DNA from: Alphaproteobacteria bacterium
Lineage (GTDB): Bacteria; Pseudomonadota; Alphaproteobacteria; Rhodobacterales; Rhodobacteraceae
Assembly: GCA_030427145.1 (NCBI GenBank)
Contig: JAUHWT010000003.1
Span: 186,001-250,000 of the forward strand
DNA: 64,000 nt
Reading direction: 5' to 3'
The position numbers and the translations under genes are program-made. The notes under the pieces were generated by a model. That model ran no database searches, had not been told where the DNA came from, and saw only the letters and a program-made list of their open reading frames with translations. Position 1 is the stretch's first letter. The number at the start of each line of letters is the position of its first letter. Shown one piece after another: positions 18,428-26,843 of this stretch.

Positions 18428-19342
18428 TTGGAACAGTCACACCCAACCCTGACCTCATGGTTGCTGCTCGCCCTGCTCGGACTCATCTGGGGGTCGTCCT
18501 TTCTGGGTGTTGAACTGGCGCTGGACGGGTTTGGTCCGGTCACGGTCGCGGCATTTCGTATCACGCTCGCCGCCGCGATCCTGACCGCATGGGCTTATGG
18601 GGCCGGTTACGGCCTGCCGGATACGCACACCCCCATGGGCCGGCGGATCTGGCTCGGCTGCATCGGTATGGGCCTGTTCACCAACGCCATTCCCTTTGCC
18701 CTGCTCTCATGGGGCCAGCAGCACACGACATCGGGATTTGCCGGTCTGACAATGGCGATCGTGCCGCTGTTTACGCTCGTGCTTGCCCATCATCTCGTTC
18801 CCGGAGAGCGCATCACTTGGCGACGGGCAATTGGCTTTGCCATTGGTTTTGTTGGAGTTCTGGTCCTCATTGGCACGTCGGACCTGACCGAGAGCGACGG
18901 CGGCCTGTGGCTTGCGAAACTCGCCTGTGTCGGGGCTGCGGCCTGCTACGCAACCGGGTCCATCATCACCCGCCGTACGCCCCAGGGGCCGTTCCCCAGC
19001 TTCGCGGCCGGAGGGTTGATTGTCGCAACGATTGTCATCGTGCCCTTCGCTCTGCTTCGCGAAGGGGTGCCGCACGCAGCCTCCTCCATCCCCGTTCTGG
19101 GCGCGGTGTATCTCGGGCTGTTCCCCACGGCCTTCGCGACGATCATTCTCGTTTATGTGGTTCGGACCGCCGGCCCGTCTTTCCTGAGCCTCGTGAATTA
19201 CCAGGTGCCGGTCTGGGCCGTGCTCATCGGTGCGGTGGTGTTGAATGAAGCCGTGCCGCCCCAGCTTCTCTGGGCCATGCTCCTGATCCTGACCGGCGCT
19301 GCCATCGCGCAGTTCGGCCGCAGAAAGAAACCTGTCACCTGA
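18428..19342 (+). CDS. EamA/DMT-family transporter
   Basis: This 304-residue protein has ten hydrophobic segments arranged as two EamA repeats, with the typical N-terminal LLALLGLIWGSSFLGVELAL. DMT proteins of this type export metabolites such as amino acids; the substrate is unknown. The start is a TTG without a clear ribosome site, so the N-terminus is uncertain. It is divergent from serC and overlaps the next DMT gene by one base (TGATG). Confidence 0.9.
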   Translation: MEQSHPTLTSWLLLALLGLIWGSSFLGVELALDGFGPVTVAAFRITLAAAILTAWAYGAGYGLPDTHTPMGRRIWLGCIGMGLFTNAIPFALLSWGQQHTTSGFAGLTMAIVPLFTLVLAHHLVPGERITWRRAIGFAIGFVGVLVLIGTSDLTESDGGLWLAKLACVGAAACYATGSIITRRTPQGPFPSFAAGGLIVATIVIVPFALLREGVPHAASSIPVLGAVYLGLFPTAFATIILVYVVRTAGPSFLSLVNYQVPVWAVLIGAVVLNEAVPPQLLWAMLLILTGAAIAQFGRRKKPVT

Positions 19343-20232
19343 TGCAGCCTGACCGTATTGCCTACGCCCTCCTGTTTACGCTTGCCTTTATCTGGGGCTC
19401 ATCCTTTCTGCTGATCGTTCTGTCGCTGCAGGGATTTGAGCCGGTCACCGTCGTTTGGGGCCGGATCAGCCTGGCGGCCATCGCATTGACCGTGGGACTC
19501 CTGGCCACGGGAGGCAAGCTGCCGTCCGGCAGGCGCGAGTGGCTCTGGTGCGCGTTTTTGGGCTTCATCGGGCTGGCGGTGCCATTCAACCTGATTGCCT
19601 GGTCGCTACAAACCGTGCCGAGCGGCGTGGTGGCGGTTCTGATTGCCGCCATTCCATTGTTCACGCTCGCGCTGACGCGGATCATATTCGGGGATCACAT
19701 CACGCCCGCCCGTTGGGCCGGATTTGGCATTGGCCTCGCGGGTCTCGCGCTGCTGTCCGGGCCGGATGCCATCGCGCAGATCGGAGCGAATGCACAGGCC
19801 GCGGGTCAGATCGCCTGCCTGCTCGCGTCCCTGTCCTTTGCGGTGTCCGCGATCACGGTTCGTGCCATGCCGAAAATCCCGCCTCTCTCGGCCGTAACGG
19901 GAATGCACATCTGTGCCGCCGTAATGACCCTGCCGGTCGGACTTACGCATCTGCCAGAGGTGACGCCGGGACTGACGCCGGTGATTGCGCTGTGTTTTCT
20001 TGGCGTGGTGCAGACCGGCTTCGCGCAGTTTTTGCGGTTTACCGTGATCCGGAGGGCTGGCATCGTTTTTGCCTCTACCGTTGGTTACATGATCCCGGTC
20101 TGGGCTGGAATCCTCGGCGTGATCCTGCTCGACGAGCCCGTCACACTCTCCGCAATCGGTTCTTATGTCCTGATCGTCTGCGGCCTGGTTCTGGCCCGTC
20201 CGCCCCGGACCGAACCGGTCAGACCGCGCTGA
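19342..20232 (+). CDS. EamA/DMT-family transporter (second of a pair)
   Basis: This 296-residue protein again has about ten membrane segments and two EamA repeats ([20 protein letters not shown] at the start). It is a clear paralogue of the preceding gene and translationally coupled to it, so the two may form a heterodimeric exporter or be a tandem duplication. The final 14 bases overlap the convergent glmM gene. Confidence 0.9.
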   Translation: MQPDRIAYALLFTLAFIWGSSFLLIVLSLQGFEPVTVVWGRISLAAIALTVGLLATGGKLPSGRREWLWCAFLGFIGLAVPFNLIAWSLQTVPSGVVAVLIAAIPLFTLALTRIIFGDHITPARWAGFGIGLAGLALLSGPDAIAQIGANAQAAGQIACLLASLSFAVSAITVRAMPKIPPLSAVTGMHICAAVMTLPVGLTHLPEVTPGLTPVIALCFLGVVQTGFAQFLRFTVIRRAGIVFASTVGYMIPVWAGILGVILLDEPVTLSAIGSYVLIVCGLVLARPPRTEPVRPR

Positions 20233-21577
20233 CCGGACCCGCGACACGAACGACCTCGCTCTCTATATCCGCGACAACGCTCTTCAGCAGTTCGGGGTCC
20301 TCGCACTCGCCCATGATACGCACCAAAGGTTCCGTGCCGGACTTGCGGATCAAAAGCCGTCCCAGACCATTCAGACGTCGCTCGCCGGCCTCAATTGCCG
20401 CCAGTACGCTGTCGTGCTCCAGAGGCTTCGCTTCCGGTCCGTAGCGGACATTGGTCAGCATCTGCGGCAGTGGCTCGAACACGTTTGCCAGCTCACTAGC
20501 CCGCTCCCCGGTTTCCACCATGGCCGAGAGGAACTGAAGTGCCGCGATCAGGCCATCCCCCGTGGTCACGTGGTCGGTCATGACGATATGGCCGGACTGC
20601 TCACCACCGAGGTTGAAGCCTCCCTTACGCATAGCCTCGACCACGTAGCGGTCACCAACCGCGGTACGGAGCAGTTTCAGGCCTCGCCCCTCCAGGTGAC
20701 GCTCCAGACCAAGGTTCGACATCACGGTCGCCACCAGGGTTTTATGGGCCAGAATGCCCTTTTCCGCCCACCGGCCGGCGATGAGACCCATGATCTGATC
20801 GCCATCGGCGACGTGACCATGCTCATCGATGATCATGACACGGTCCGCATCGCCATCAAGACAGATGCCAAGATCGGCGCCATTGGCGACGACGGAGGCG
20901 GCGGCGATATCCGGCGAGGTCGAGCCGCAGTTCTGGTTGATGTTCAGGCCGTTCGGGGTCACGCCAATGGGGATCACCTCCGCGCCCAACTCCCACAGCA
21001 CCTCCGGCGCGGTTTTGTAGGCGGCGCCGTTCGCGCAGTCGACCACCACGCTTATGCCATCAAGCCTGCGACGTCGGGCGAAGGTGGTCTTGGCGAACTC
21101 CATGTAGCGGAAGCGGCCGTCATCAATCCTTTTGGCCTTGCCGATCTGTTCGGGTCCGGACAACACCGGATCCTCGCCCATCATCACCTCAATCGCTTCT
21201 TCCACCTCATCGGACAGTTTGAACCCGTCCGGGCCGAAGAGTTTGATGCCGTTATCCGGAAACGGGTTGTGGGAGGCCGAGATCATCACGCCAAGATCAG
21301 CCCGCATCGACCGGGTCAGCCGACCAATCGCGGGTGTCGGGACGGGGCCGAGAAGAAACACGTCCATGCCAACGGAGGTAAATCCGGCCGTGAGGGCGTT
21401 TTCGAGCATATAGCAGGACCGGCGCGTGTCCTTGCCGATCACCACGCGGTGGTTGCGGTCACCGTTGCGAAAATACCGGCCCGCCGCCTGACCAAGGCTG
21501 ACGGCAACACCGACATTCATGCGCTCCTCATTGGCCCGGCCGCGAATTCCATCCGTTCCGAAATAACGCCTGCTCAT
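20219..21577 (-). CDS. glmM: Phosphoglucosamine mutase
   Basis: This 452-residue enzyme converts glucosamine 6-phosphate to glucosamine 1-phosphate for peptidoglycan and LPS precursors. The phosphoserine is S102 in [13 protein letters not shown], the Mg site is DGDADR (241-246), and the substrate phosphate loop is [12 protein letters not shown] near the C-terminus. AGGAG lies eight bases before the ATG. The gene is convergent with, and overlaps, the second DMT gene. Confidence 0.97.
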   Translation of the reverse strand: MSRRYFGTDGIRGRANEERMNVGVAVSLGQAAGRYFRNGDRNHRVVIGKDTRRSCYMLENALTAGFTSVGMDVFLLGPVPTPAIGRLTRSMRADLGVMISASHNPFPDNGIKLFGPDGFKLSDEVEEAIEVMMGEDPVLSGPEQIGKAKRIDDGRFRYMEFAKTTFARRRRLDGISVVVDCANGAAYKTAPEVLWELGAEVIPIGVTPNGLNINQNCGSTSPDIAAASVVANGADLGICLDGDADRVMIIDEHGHVADGDQIMGLIAGRWAEKGILAHKTLVATVMSNLGLERHLEGRGLKLLRTAVGDRYVVEAMRKGGFNLGGEQSGHIVMTDHVTTGDGLIAALQFLSAMVETGERASELANVFEPLPQMLTNVRYGPEAKPLEHDSVLAAIEAGERRLNGLGRLLIRKSGTEPLVRIMGECEDPELLKSVVADIESEVVRVAGPVSAV

Positions 21578-21708
21578 AAAACCACTCCTGCCCTGAAGTC
21601 ACATTATTAATTCATACAGCATCCATTGCCGGGACTTGCCCGGGTACCATGGGATAGCCCGAAACCGGGATAACCGGCAATGTCTTACCTCATCGGGAAA
21701 CGGTGTGT

Positions 21709-22260
21709 TCAGGCAAGCTCCCATTTGATGGAGCAGCCCATCGAGGGCACCTGGTGCTCCGGGCCCTTGCCCGTTTCGGCAACAAGTCTCATGGCATCAA
21801 GGAGTTCCGGCCGGGCGCCAGGTGTCTGGCTCTTGCCGCTGTCATCCAGCCTGCCCCGGTACTGCAGTTCCAGATCGCCATTGAACCCGAAGAAGTCCGG
21901 CGTGCAGGCCGCGCCCCAGGTCCGTGCCACCCGCTGATCGGCATCGTGCAGATAGGGAAAGTCGAACCGGTGTTCGCGGGCGAACTTGCCCATGTTCTCA
22001 AAACTGTCCTGCGGGTGGGTCACGGGCGAGTTGGAACAGATTGCGGCCATGCCAATGCCCAGGTCCCGCAAATCAGCGGCAAGCGGCCTGAAACGATCGG
22101 CAATGGCAATCACATATGGGCAGTGGTTGCAGATAAAAACGACCAGAAGACCATGCCTGCGTTTGAGCCGGTTGAGGGTCCACATGTTACCCACCGTATC
22201 CGACAACTCAAAAGGCACCGCTTTCCAGCCAAAGTTGCAAATAGCAGGTGAACTCGCCAT
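21709..22260 (-). CDS. Thioredoxin-like peroxiredoxin-family protein (AhpC/TSA)
   Basis: This 183-residue cytoplasmic protein has a thioredoxin fold with redox motif FICNHCPYV (C44, C47), the signature of the thioredoxin-like AhpC/TSA-related group often called 'thioredoxin family protein'. It has no signal peptide. The physiological substrate is unknown; a thiol peroxidase or disulfide reductase role is likely. GAGAGGGTG precedes the ATG. Confidence 0.88.
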   Translation of the reverse strand: MASSPAICNFGWKAVPFELSDTVGNMWTLNRLKRRHGLLVVFICNHCPYVIAIADRFRPLAADLRDLGIGMAAICSNSPVTHPQDSFENMGKFAREHRFDFPYLHDADQRVARTWGAACTPDFFGFNGDLELQYRGRLDDSGKSQTPGARPELLDAMRLVAETGKGPEHQVPSMGCSIKWELA

Positions 22261-22370
22261 TACGGCACCCTCTCTCCCAAATTTCGATAATAACAGGAGG
22301 CCACACCCCGACCGCCCGGTTCAATTGATGTGAATATAATACGGCAACGCGGCGGACATGCAAAGTAAAT

Positions 22371-22390
22371 GCCAATTAACCGCAATTAAC
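22371..22390. repeat. Tandem CAATTAAC repeats upstream of the CAP-domain gene
   Basis: CAATTAAC occurs at 22373-22380 and again at 22383-22390, exactly one helical turn apart, about 120 bases before the CAP-protein start. The TTAA-N6-TTAAC spacing is one base short of a CtrA site. Same-face direct repeats suggest a protein-binding site. Confidence 0.35.
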
Positions 22391-22510
22391 ATTGGCCCCT
22401 CCGAGGTCGCAAATGTTAAGGTTTGGGCAGGCTGTTCAGGTCAGGATTATGTCGCGGGCCAGGTCGTGTGCCCGAAGCAACAGAGACCAGAACCGGGGGA
22501 ACAGAGAACC

Positions 22511-23134
22511 ATGAGCCGGAAGCTGATATTCGCAACCTGCATGATGGCGGCGTTCGTCCTGAATGGACCTGACGCCAGCGCCGGATCCGTTCCGAAGCAC
22601 CTCAACCGGACCATCGAACCGCAGCGTCTTGACCAGAACCTGTTCAATGAGGCCGTTCTCCTGTTCTCGAACTCGATCCGGAAACAAAACGGCCGCGCAC
22701 CGCTTGCCGCCGATTCAAATCTGGCAAAAGCTGCCAGTGACCATGCCAAAAATATGGCCCGCCTGAGGCAGCACAGCCACGAACTGCCCGTCCGCGGTCA
22801 GCGCAACCTGAGCCAGCGCATCAAACGCCAGCAGGTCAAATTCCGCATGGCTGGCGAAAACATCGCGATGGACAAGGTTTACCGCCTTCTTGGCCGGCCC
22901 ATTTCAGCGAGTTACAGCGGGTGCAACTTCACCTATGGTGACACCAAAGAGCCCGTGCCCCGCCACACATATGCCAGCCTGGCGCAGCAGGTTGTGAACC
23001 GCTGGATGGCTTCACCGAAACACCGAAAATCCCTTTTGTCGAAAGATTTCAGACGCATCGGAAGCGGTATTGGAGTTGACCCCAAAGGCGCGGCCTGCGG
23101 CGACTTCTACCTCGCGCAGAACTTCGCGGACTGA
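22511..23134 (+). CDS. Secreted CAP-domain protein
   Basis: This 207-residue protein has a signal peptide (about 1-23, ending ASA) and a CAP/SCP-PR1 domain, with the family patterns NSIRKQNGRAPLAADSNLAKAASDHAKNMA split here as NSIRKQNG and LAKAASDHAKNMA, HSHEL (about 93-97), MAGENIA (about 117-123) and W-M-x-SPKHRKSLL (about 160-169). Bacterial CAP proteins are secreted and mostly of unknown role. The ATG at 22511 follows GGGGGAACAGAG; upstream codons in the same frame look non-coding. Confidence 0.88.
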   Translation: MSRKLIFATCMMAAFVLNGPDASAGSVPKHLNRTIEPQRLDQNLFNEAVLLFSNSIRKQNGRAPLAADSNLAKAASDHAKNMARLRQHSHELPVRGQRNLSQRIKRQQVKFRMAGENIAMDKVYRLLGRPISASYSGCNFTYGDTKEPVPRHTYASLAQQVVNRWMASPKHRKSLLSKDFRRIGSGIGVDPKGAACGDFYLAQNFAD

Positions 23135-23163
23135 CCCGGCAACCGGGTCAGTAATCACGCAAC

Positions 23164-23889
23164 CTAGTTCTGGGCGGAACGGGTTGGCAGACGGTAGAAG
23201 ATGTGGCGTCCGATTGCTGCGGTCTGCGTCAGGCGACGCGACCAGGACGGGCGCACATAAGTCGCATGAAAATGCGTAGCGCCATCAGTCACCAGACGCG
23301 GACGTCCCTGCAGCATCAGTGTGGCCAGTTTCTCGGACCGTGCACGCGGCACCGCATTGGTCATCACGTCACTGCGCCCGTCACAGGCGAAGGAAAACTG
23401 ACAGTCACGACGGCCGGTCCCTGCCCCCTGGTTGGTCACGGCACAGATTGTATTGGGATAGCGGCGGGAATCCACACGGTTGAGAATAACCTCGGCCACG
23501 GCAATCTGTCCAGCCAGCGGCTCACCACGGGATTCGTAATAGATCGCCGTCGCAAGACATTTCCACTCGGCATCGCCGGTGGTGGCGTTCATGGCGTCCA
23601 GGGTCGACACCGACAGGTCGGCCGGCATGGAGCGCGAGGCAACCGTCACGGTGCTTTCCGACCGCGCCATTGGGCGCATGGCCGTCGCAAACTCACTGAT
23701 CCTGCGTTTGCCGTTGGTATCCATACCACGCGTCTCGGCCTTCATGGCCATGACAAACTGCTCGGACAGGGATTTTGCGGACGTGTTCTCAGCGAACGCA
23801 CCCGTGGATTCCATGGTCAGACCCACAACTACCGAAACCGCGGCCAAAGCTGTCCATACACGGCGACCGCGCACAAAATCTTTCAACAT
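23164..23889 (-). CDS. Cell-wall hydrolase of the SleB/Hydrolase_2 type
   Basis: This 241-residue protein has an N-terminal signal or anchor (about 8-34) and a C-terminal Hydrolase_2 domain. The probable catalytic Glu is E119 in AIYYESRGEPLAGQIAVAE; the rest (ILNRVDSRRYPNTICAV, CQFSFACDG, ATHFHATYV) fits the family of peptidoglycan lytic enzymes. The start at 23889 has GAGGGAAG upstream; an earlier ATG adds 23 non-signal residues. A perfect CtrA-type site lies about 185 bases upstream, suggesting cell-cycle or CtrA control. Confidence 0.87.
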   Translation of the reverse strand: MLKDFVRGRRVWTALAAVSVVVGLTMESTGAFAENTSAKSLSEQFVMAMKAETRGMDTNGKRRISEFATAMRPMARSESTVTVASRSMPADLSVSTLDAMNATTGDAEWKCLATAIYYESRGEPLAGQIAVAEVILNRVDSRRYPNTICAVTNQGAGTGRRDCQFSFACDGRSDVMTNAVPRARSEKLATLMLQGRPRLVTDGATHFHATYVRPSWSRRLTQTAAIGRHIFYRLPTRSAQN

Positions 23890-24222
23890 CCAGTCACTTC
23901 CCTCTGCCAGCCGCCACTGCGGCCCCGTCATGCTGCACCGCACAATCGGGCTAGGCATTTAGTGCCTTGTGCCAGAACCGGCAACAATGAGTCTACTATT
24001 TTCAAAAAATGAGCGGAAACCTGCCCATGCCTACTGAATGGTTAAAAAAGTAAAACGAAATGCTACTGACATTAATCTGTTTTTAACTATTTTTGCGGCG
24101 ATCGCTACTCATCTGGCGGCCGCATTAACTTTGATGAAATTTATTACTGGACTCCGGGACTTCGAAGAGCCTTCCGGGATTCGCTCTGGATAATCCGAAC
24201 TCCACCCGGGGAATCGGCAGAA
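23890..24222. other. Intergenic region upstream of the cell-wall hydrolase
   Basis: This AT-richer stretch has no convincing gene. It holds the CtrA-type site at 24072-24086 and probably the promoter of the cell-wall hydrolase. The end next to ppdK (24150-24222) shows no clear terminator. Confidence 0.6.
24072..24086. promoter_or_regulatory. CtrA-type site TTAA-N7-TTAA
   Basis: TTAA at 24072-24075 and TTAA at 24083-24086 are seven bases apart and followed by C, matching the full CtrA consensus TTAA-N7-TTAAC. It lies 183 bases before the start of the cell-wall hydrolase in the only AT-rich intergenic stretch nearby. Confidence 0.5.
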
Positions 24223-26775
24223 TCAGGCGTCAGGGGATTCGTGGCTCCGTCCAGCATCCCGGCTGAGCAGTGCCGCCTGCGCCGCCGCCAGGCGCGCGAC
24301 AGGCACCCGATAGGGCGAACAGGACACGTAATCAAAACCGGCAACCTGACAGAACCGGATCGACGAAGGATCGCCCCCATGCTCACCACAGAGCCCAAGT
24401 ACGATTGCCGGATTGCGCTCCCTGCCGCGCCTGGCGGCGGTCAGCAGCAGTTCGCCCACCCCCTCTATATCGAGCGTGCGGAACGGATCCTCGCGAAACA
24501 CTCCGAGGCTAACATATTCCCGCATGAACCGGCCCGCATCGTCCCGTGAAAGGCCATAGGTCATCTGGGTGAGGTCATTTGTGCCGAAGGACAGGAAAGT
24601 CGAGGTTTCCGCCAAATCCCCGGCCCTGAGCGCCGCCCTCGGCGTTTCGACCATGATCCCAACGCCATATTCGAACGACATGCCGCTTTCACGCTGGACG
24701 GCCTGCGCCACGGCATCAATGCGCGCCCGGATCAGCTCGGCCTCACGGTTGGCCGTGACCAGTGGCAGCATAATCTCCGGCACCGCCCGCTTGCCTGGCG
24801 TGCGGTTCACCTCAATGAGTGCCTCAAAAATTGCGCGCGCCTGCATCTCATAGATCGACGGCATGACGACACCCAGACGCACACCGCGCATACCCAGCAT
24901 CGGGTTAACTTCGGAGAGTTCGCGCAGACGTGCTTTCAACCGCTCAACCGGCATGTTCACCGCGGCGGCAAACTCGGCCACGTCATCCGGTCCGGTCGGC
25001 ATAAACTCATGCAGTGGCGGGTCTAGCAGACGGATGGTTACGGGCAGGCCGCGCATGATCTCGAGCATCTGCACAAAGTCCTCGCGCTGCATCGGCAGAA
25101 GACGATCCAGAAGGTCCTGCCGTCGGTTGTCATCCTCCGCCAATATCATCCGCCGCATTACGCCAATGCGATCATCCTCAAAAAACATGTGCTCGGTGCG
25201 ACAGAGCCCGATGCCGTCCGCGCGAAATTCCCTCGCGGTCCTTGCGTCAGCCGGCGTGTCGGCATTTGCACGCACCTCCAGCGCCCGGACCTCATCGGCC
25301 CAGTTCAAGAGGTCATGCAACGGCCCGCCGATTTCGGGCGGTATCATATTGGCCGAGCCAACCAGAACCTCGCCACTGGTCCCGTCTATGGTGATCCAGT
25401 CACCTTCCCGAAGCACCCGCCCGCCTGGCGCAGTCAGGGTTCGGTCCTCAAACGAAATCCGCAATCCGCTGGCGCCTACAACGCAGGGAAGACCTATACC
25501 ACGGGCGATCACCGCGGCGTGGCTCGAATTACCGCCGTGAATGGTCAGAACGCCCTGTGCCGAGTGCATGCCCCGGATGTCCTCCGGACCGGTTTCGCTG
25601 CGGACGAGGATGGTCGCCTCATCACGCGCGGCCGCCGACTGGGCGTCCTCGGCCCGAAACACAATGCGGCCCGTCGCCGCGCCCGGACTGGCGGCAAACC
25701 CCGTGCCGAACAGGTCGCGCTGAAAATCAGGTGCGATCTGCTGGTGGAGGTGCTCGCCCAGACTGAGCGGATCAATGCGGAGGATGGCATGTTCACGGCT
25801 GATACGTCCCGCCCTGGCCAGATCGACCGAAATACGCACGTCGGCACGGGCGTTGCGTCTAACGGGAACAGCATCGACGATACTGACATCATCTCCGTTC
25901 AGGACAAAACTCACCCGCATGGCGTCGCCGGTGTCGCGTCCGATCACGTCCGCAGCATGGCGCAGCTGTTCAAGAGCTTCCGCACTGACGTTTTCGAGGT
26001 CGTTACCGGACTGGTCCGGCTCACGCCCCGTTTTGCGGTCCATCAGCGGACGGGCCACCCCAAAGACACCCGGTCGGCCATCGCCGCTGTCGACGAACTG
26101 GACCTCGCCCGTGACTGTCTCGCCCTGCCCCAGGGGCATTTCCTGCACGATCAGCCCGAGCCCGGCGTCAGCCGGCGCACCTTTGGCCTCCCGCAGGACG
26201 CGTGTGGAAACGGAATACCACATCGTCGCCTTGGCACGCGCCAGTCCCTCAATCTGACTGTGGAGATCGGGCGGAAACGACTGGCCAATCGAGGTTTCAA
26301 ACTCCGCCAAAGCGGCCGCCACGTCATCGCGAAGGGTCGCGGGATCGGCACCCGCATCCGGTCCGACCGGATCAAAGCCGAAAACCTCTTTGGAATACCC
26401 GGAAACGAGCCGCAAACAGACCTCGAGCGCCGGTGCCTCACCCATCAAATCGATCAGGGCGTCCGGTTCAAAAGGGTTTACTCCAAGGAATTTGCCGCCT
26501 GGAGAACCGCCCCAGGACCGTTGCCCCGGGGAATTGCGCACGATGAGCGGTTTTCCTGCATGAAGTTCCGGTAGTGGCGGCAGAGACCCACCCTGCGCCA
26601 GATTGTTGACGGTCTCAAACGACAGCGCAAACCCGTCCGGAACCGGCAAACCCAAAGCCTGAAGCCGCGCCAGCATTGCGGCCCTGCGGCCATAATACCC
26701 TGGAGAAACGGCTTCACCCGCGTCCAGTCCGATGACGGGCAACGCGGTGGCATCGAGTTTCTGATCGTGTTTCAT
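24223..26775 (-). CDS. PEP-utilising enzyme related to pyruvate phosphate dikinase
   Basis: This 850-residue protein has the three-part PPDK layout: an N-terminal ATP-grasp-like region, a central phosphohistidine domain with H419 in HGGNSSHAAVIARG, and a C-terminal PEP/pyruvate TIM barrel with CRTEHMFFE, EYGVGIMVETP and the catalytic Cys in LCGEHGGDPSS. The C-terminal half is orthodox. The N-terminal half is not: the usual arginine/methionine-rich ATP loop is replaced by VRNSPGQRSWGGSPGGKFLG, and the QTR motif of PPDK reads VPVRR. It lies 68 bases after glyS, as in other Rhodobacterales. I start at 26775; an ATG 12 codons earlier is possible. Calling it active PPDK is not certain. Confidence 0.8.
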   Translation of the reverse strand: MKHDQKLDATALPVIGLDAGEAVSPGYYGRRAAMLARLQALGLPVPDGFALSFETVNNLAQGGSLPPLPELHAGKPLIVRNSPGQRSWGGSPGGKFLGVNPFEPDALIDLMGEAPALEVCLRLVSGYSKEVFGFDPVGPDAGADPATLRDDVAAALAEFETSIGQSFPPDLHSQIEGLARAKATMWYSVSTRVLREAKGAPADAGLGLIVQEMPLGQGETVTGEVQFVDSGDGRPGVFGVARPLMDRKTGREPDQSGNDLENVSAEALEQLRHAADVIGRDTGDAMRVSFVLNGDDVSIVDAVPVRRNARADVRISVDLARAGRISREHAILRIDPLSLGEHLHQQIAPDFQRDLFGTGFAASPGAATGRIVFRAEDAQSAAARDEATILVRSETGPEDIRGMHSAQGVLTIHGGNSSHAAVIARGIGLPCVVGASGLRISFEDRTLTAPGGRVLREGDWITIDGTSGEVLVGSANMIPPEIGGPLHDLLNWADEVRALEVRANADTPADARTAREFRADGIGLCRTEHMFFEDDRIGVMRRMILAEDDNRRQDLLDRLLPMQREDFVQMLEIMRGLPVTIRLLDPPLHEFMPTGPDDVAEFAAAVNMPVERLKARLRELSEVNPMLGMRGVRLGVVMPSIYEMQARAIFEALIEVNRTPGKRAVPEIMLPLVTANREAELIRARIDAVAQAVQRESGMSFEYGVGIMVETPRAALRAGDLAETSTFLSFGTNDLTQMTYGLSRDDAGRFMREYVSLGVFREDPFRTLDIEGVGELLLTAARRGRERNPAIVLGLCGEHGGDPSSIRFCQVAGFDYVSCSPYRVPVARLAAAQAALLSRDAGRSHESPDA

Positions 26776-26843
26776 TGCGCCGCAACATAACGCCGAAACA
26801 CCAAACGACAAAGCCTAAATGGCCGGGCACTCACGCCACCGGT

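Noticed and set aside
18428..20232. Serine export by the two DMT proteins
   Set aside because: They neighbour serC but DMT substrate cannot be read from sequence; left as unknown.
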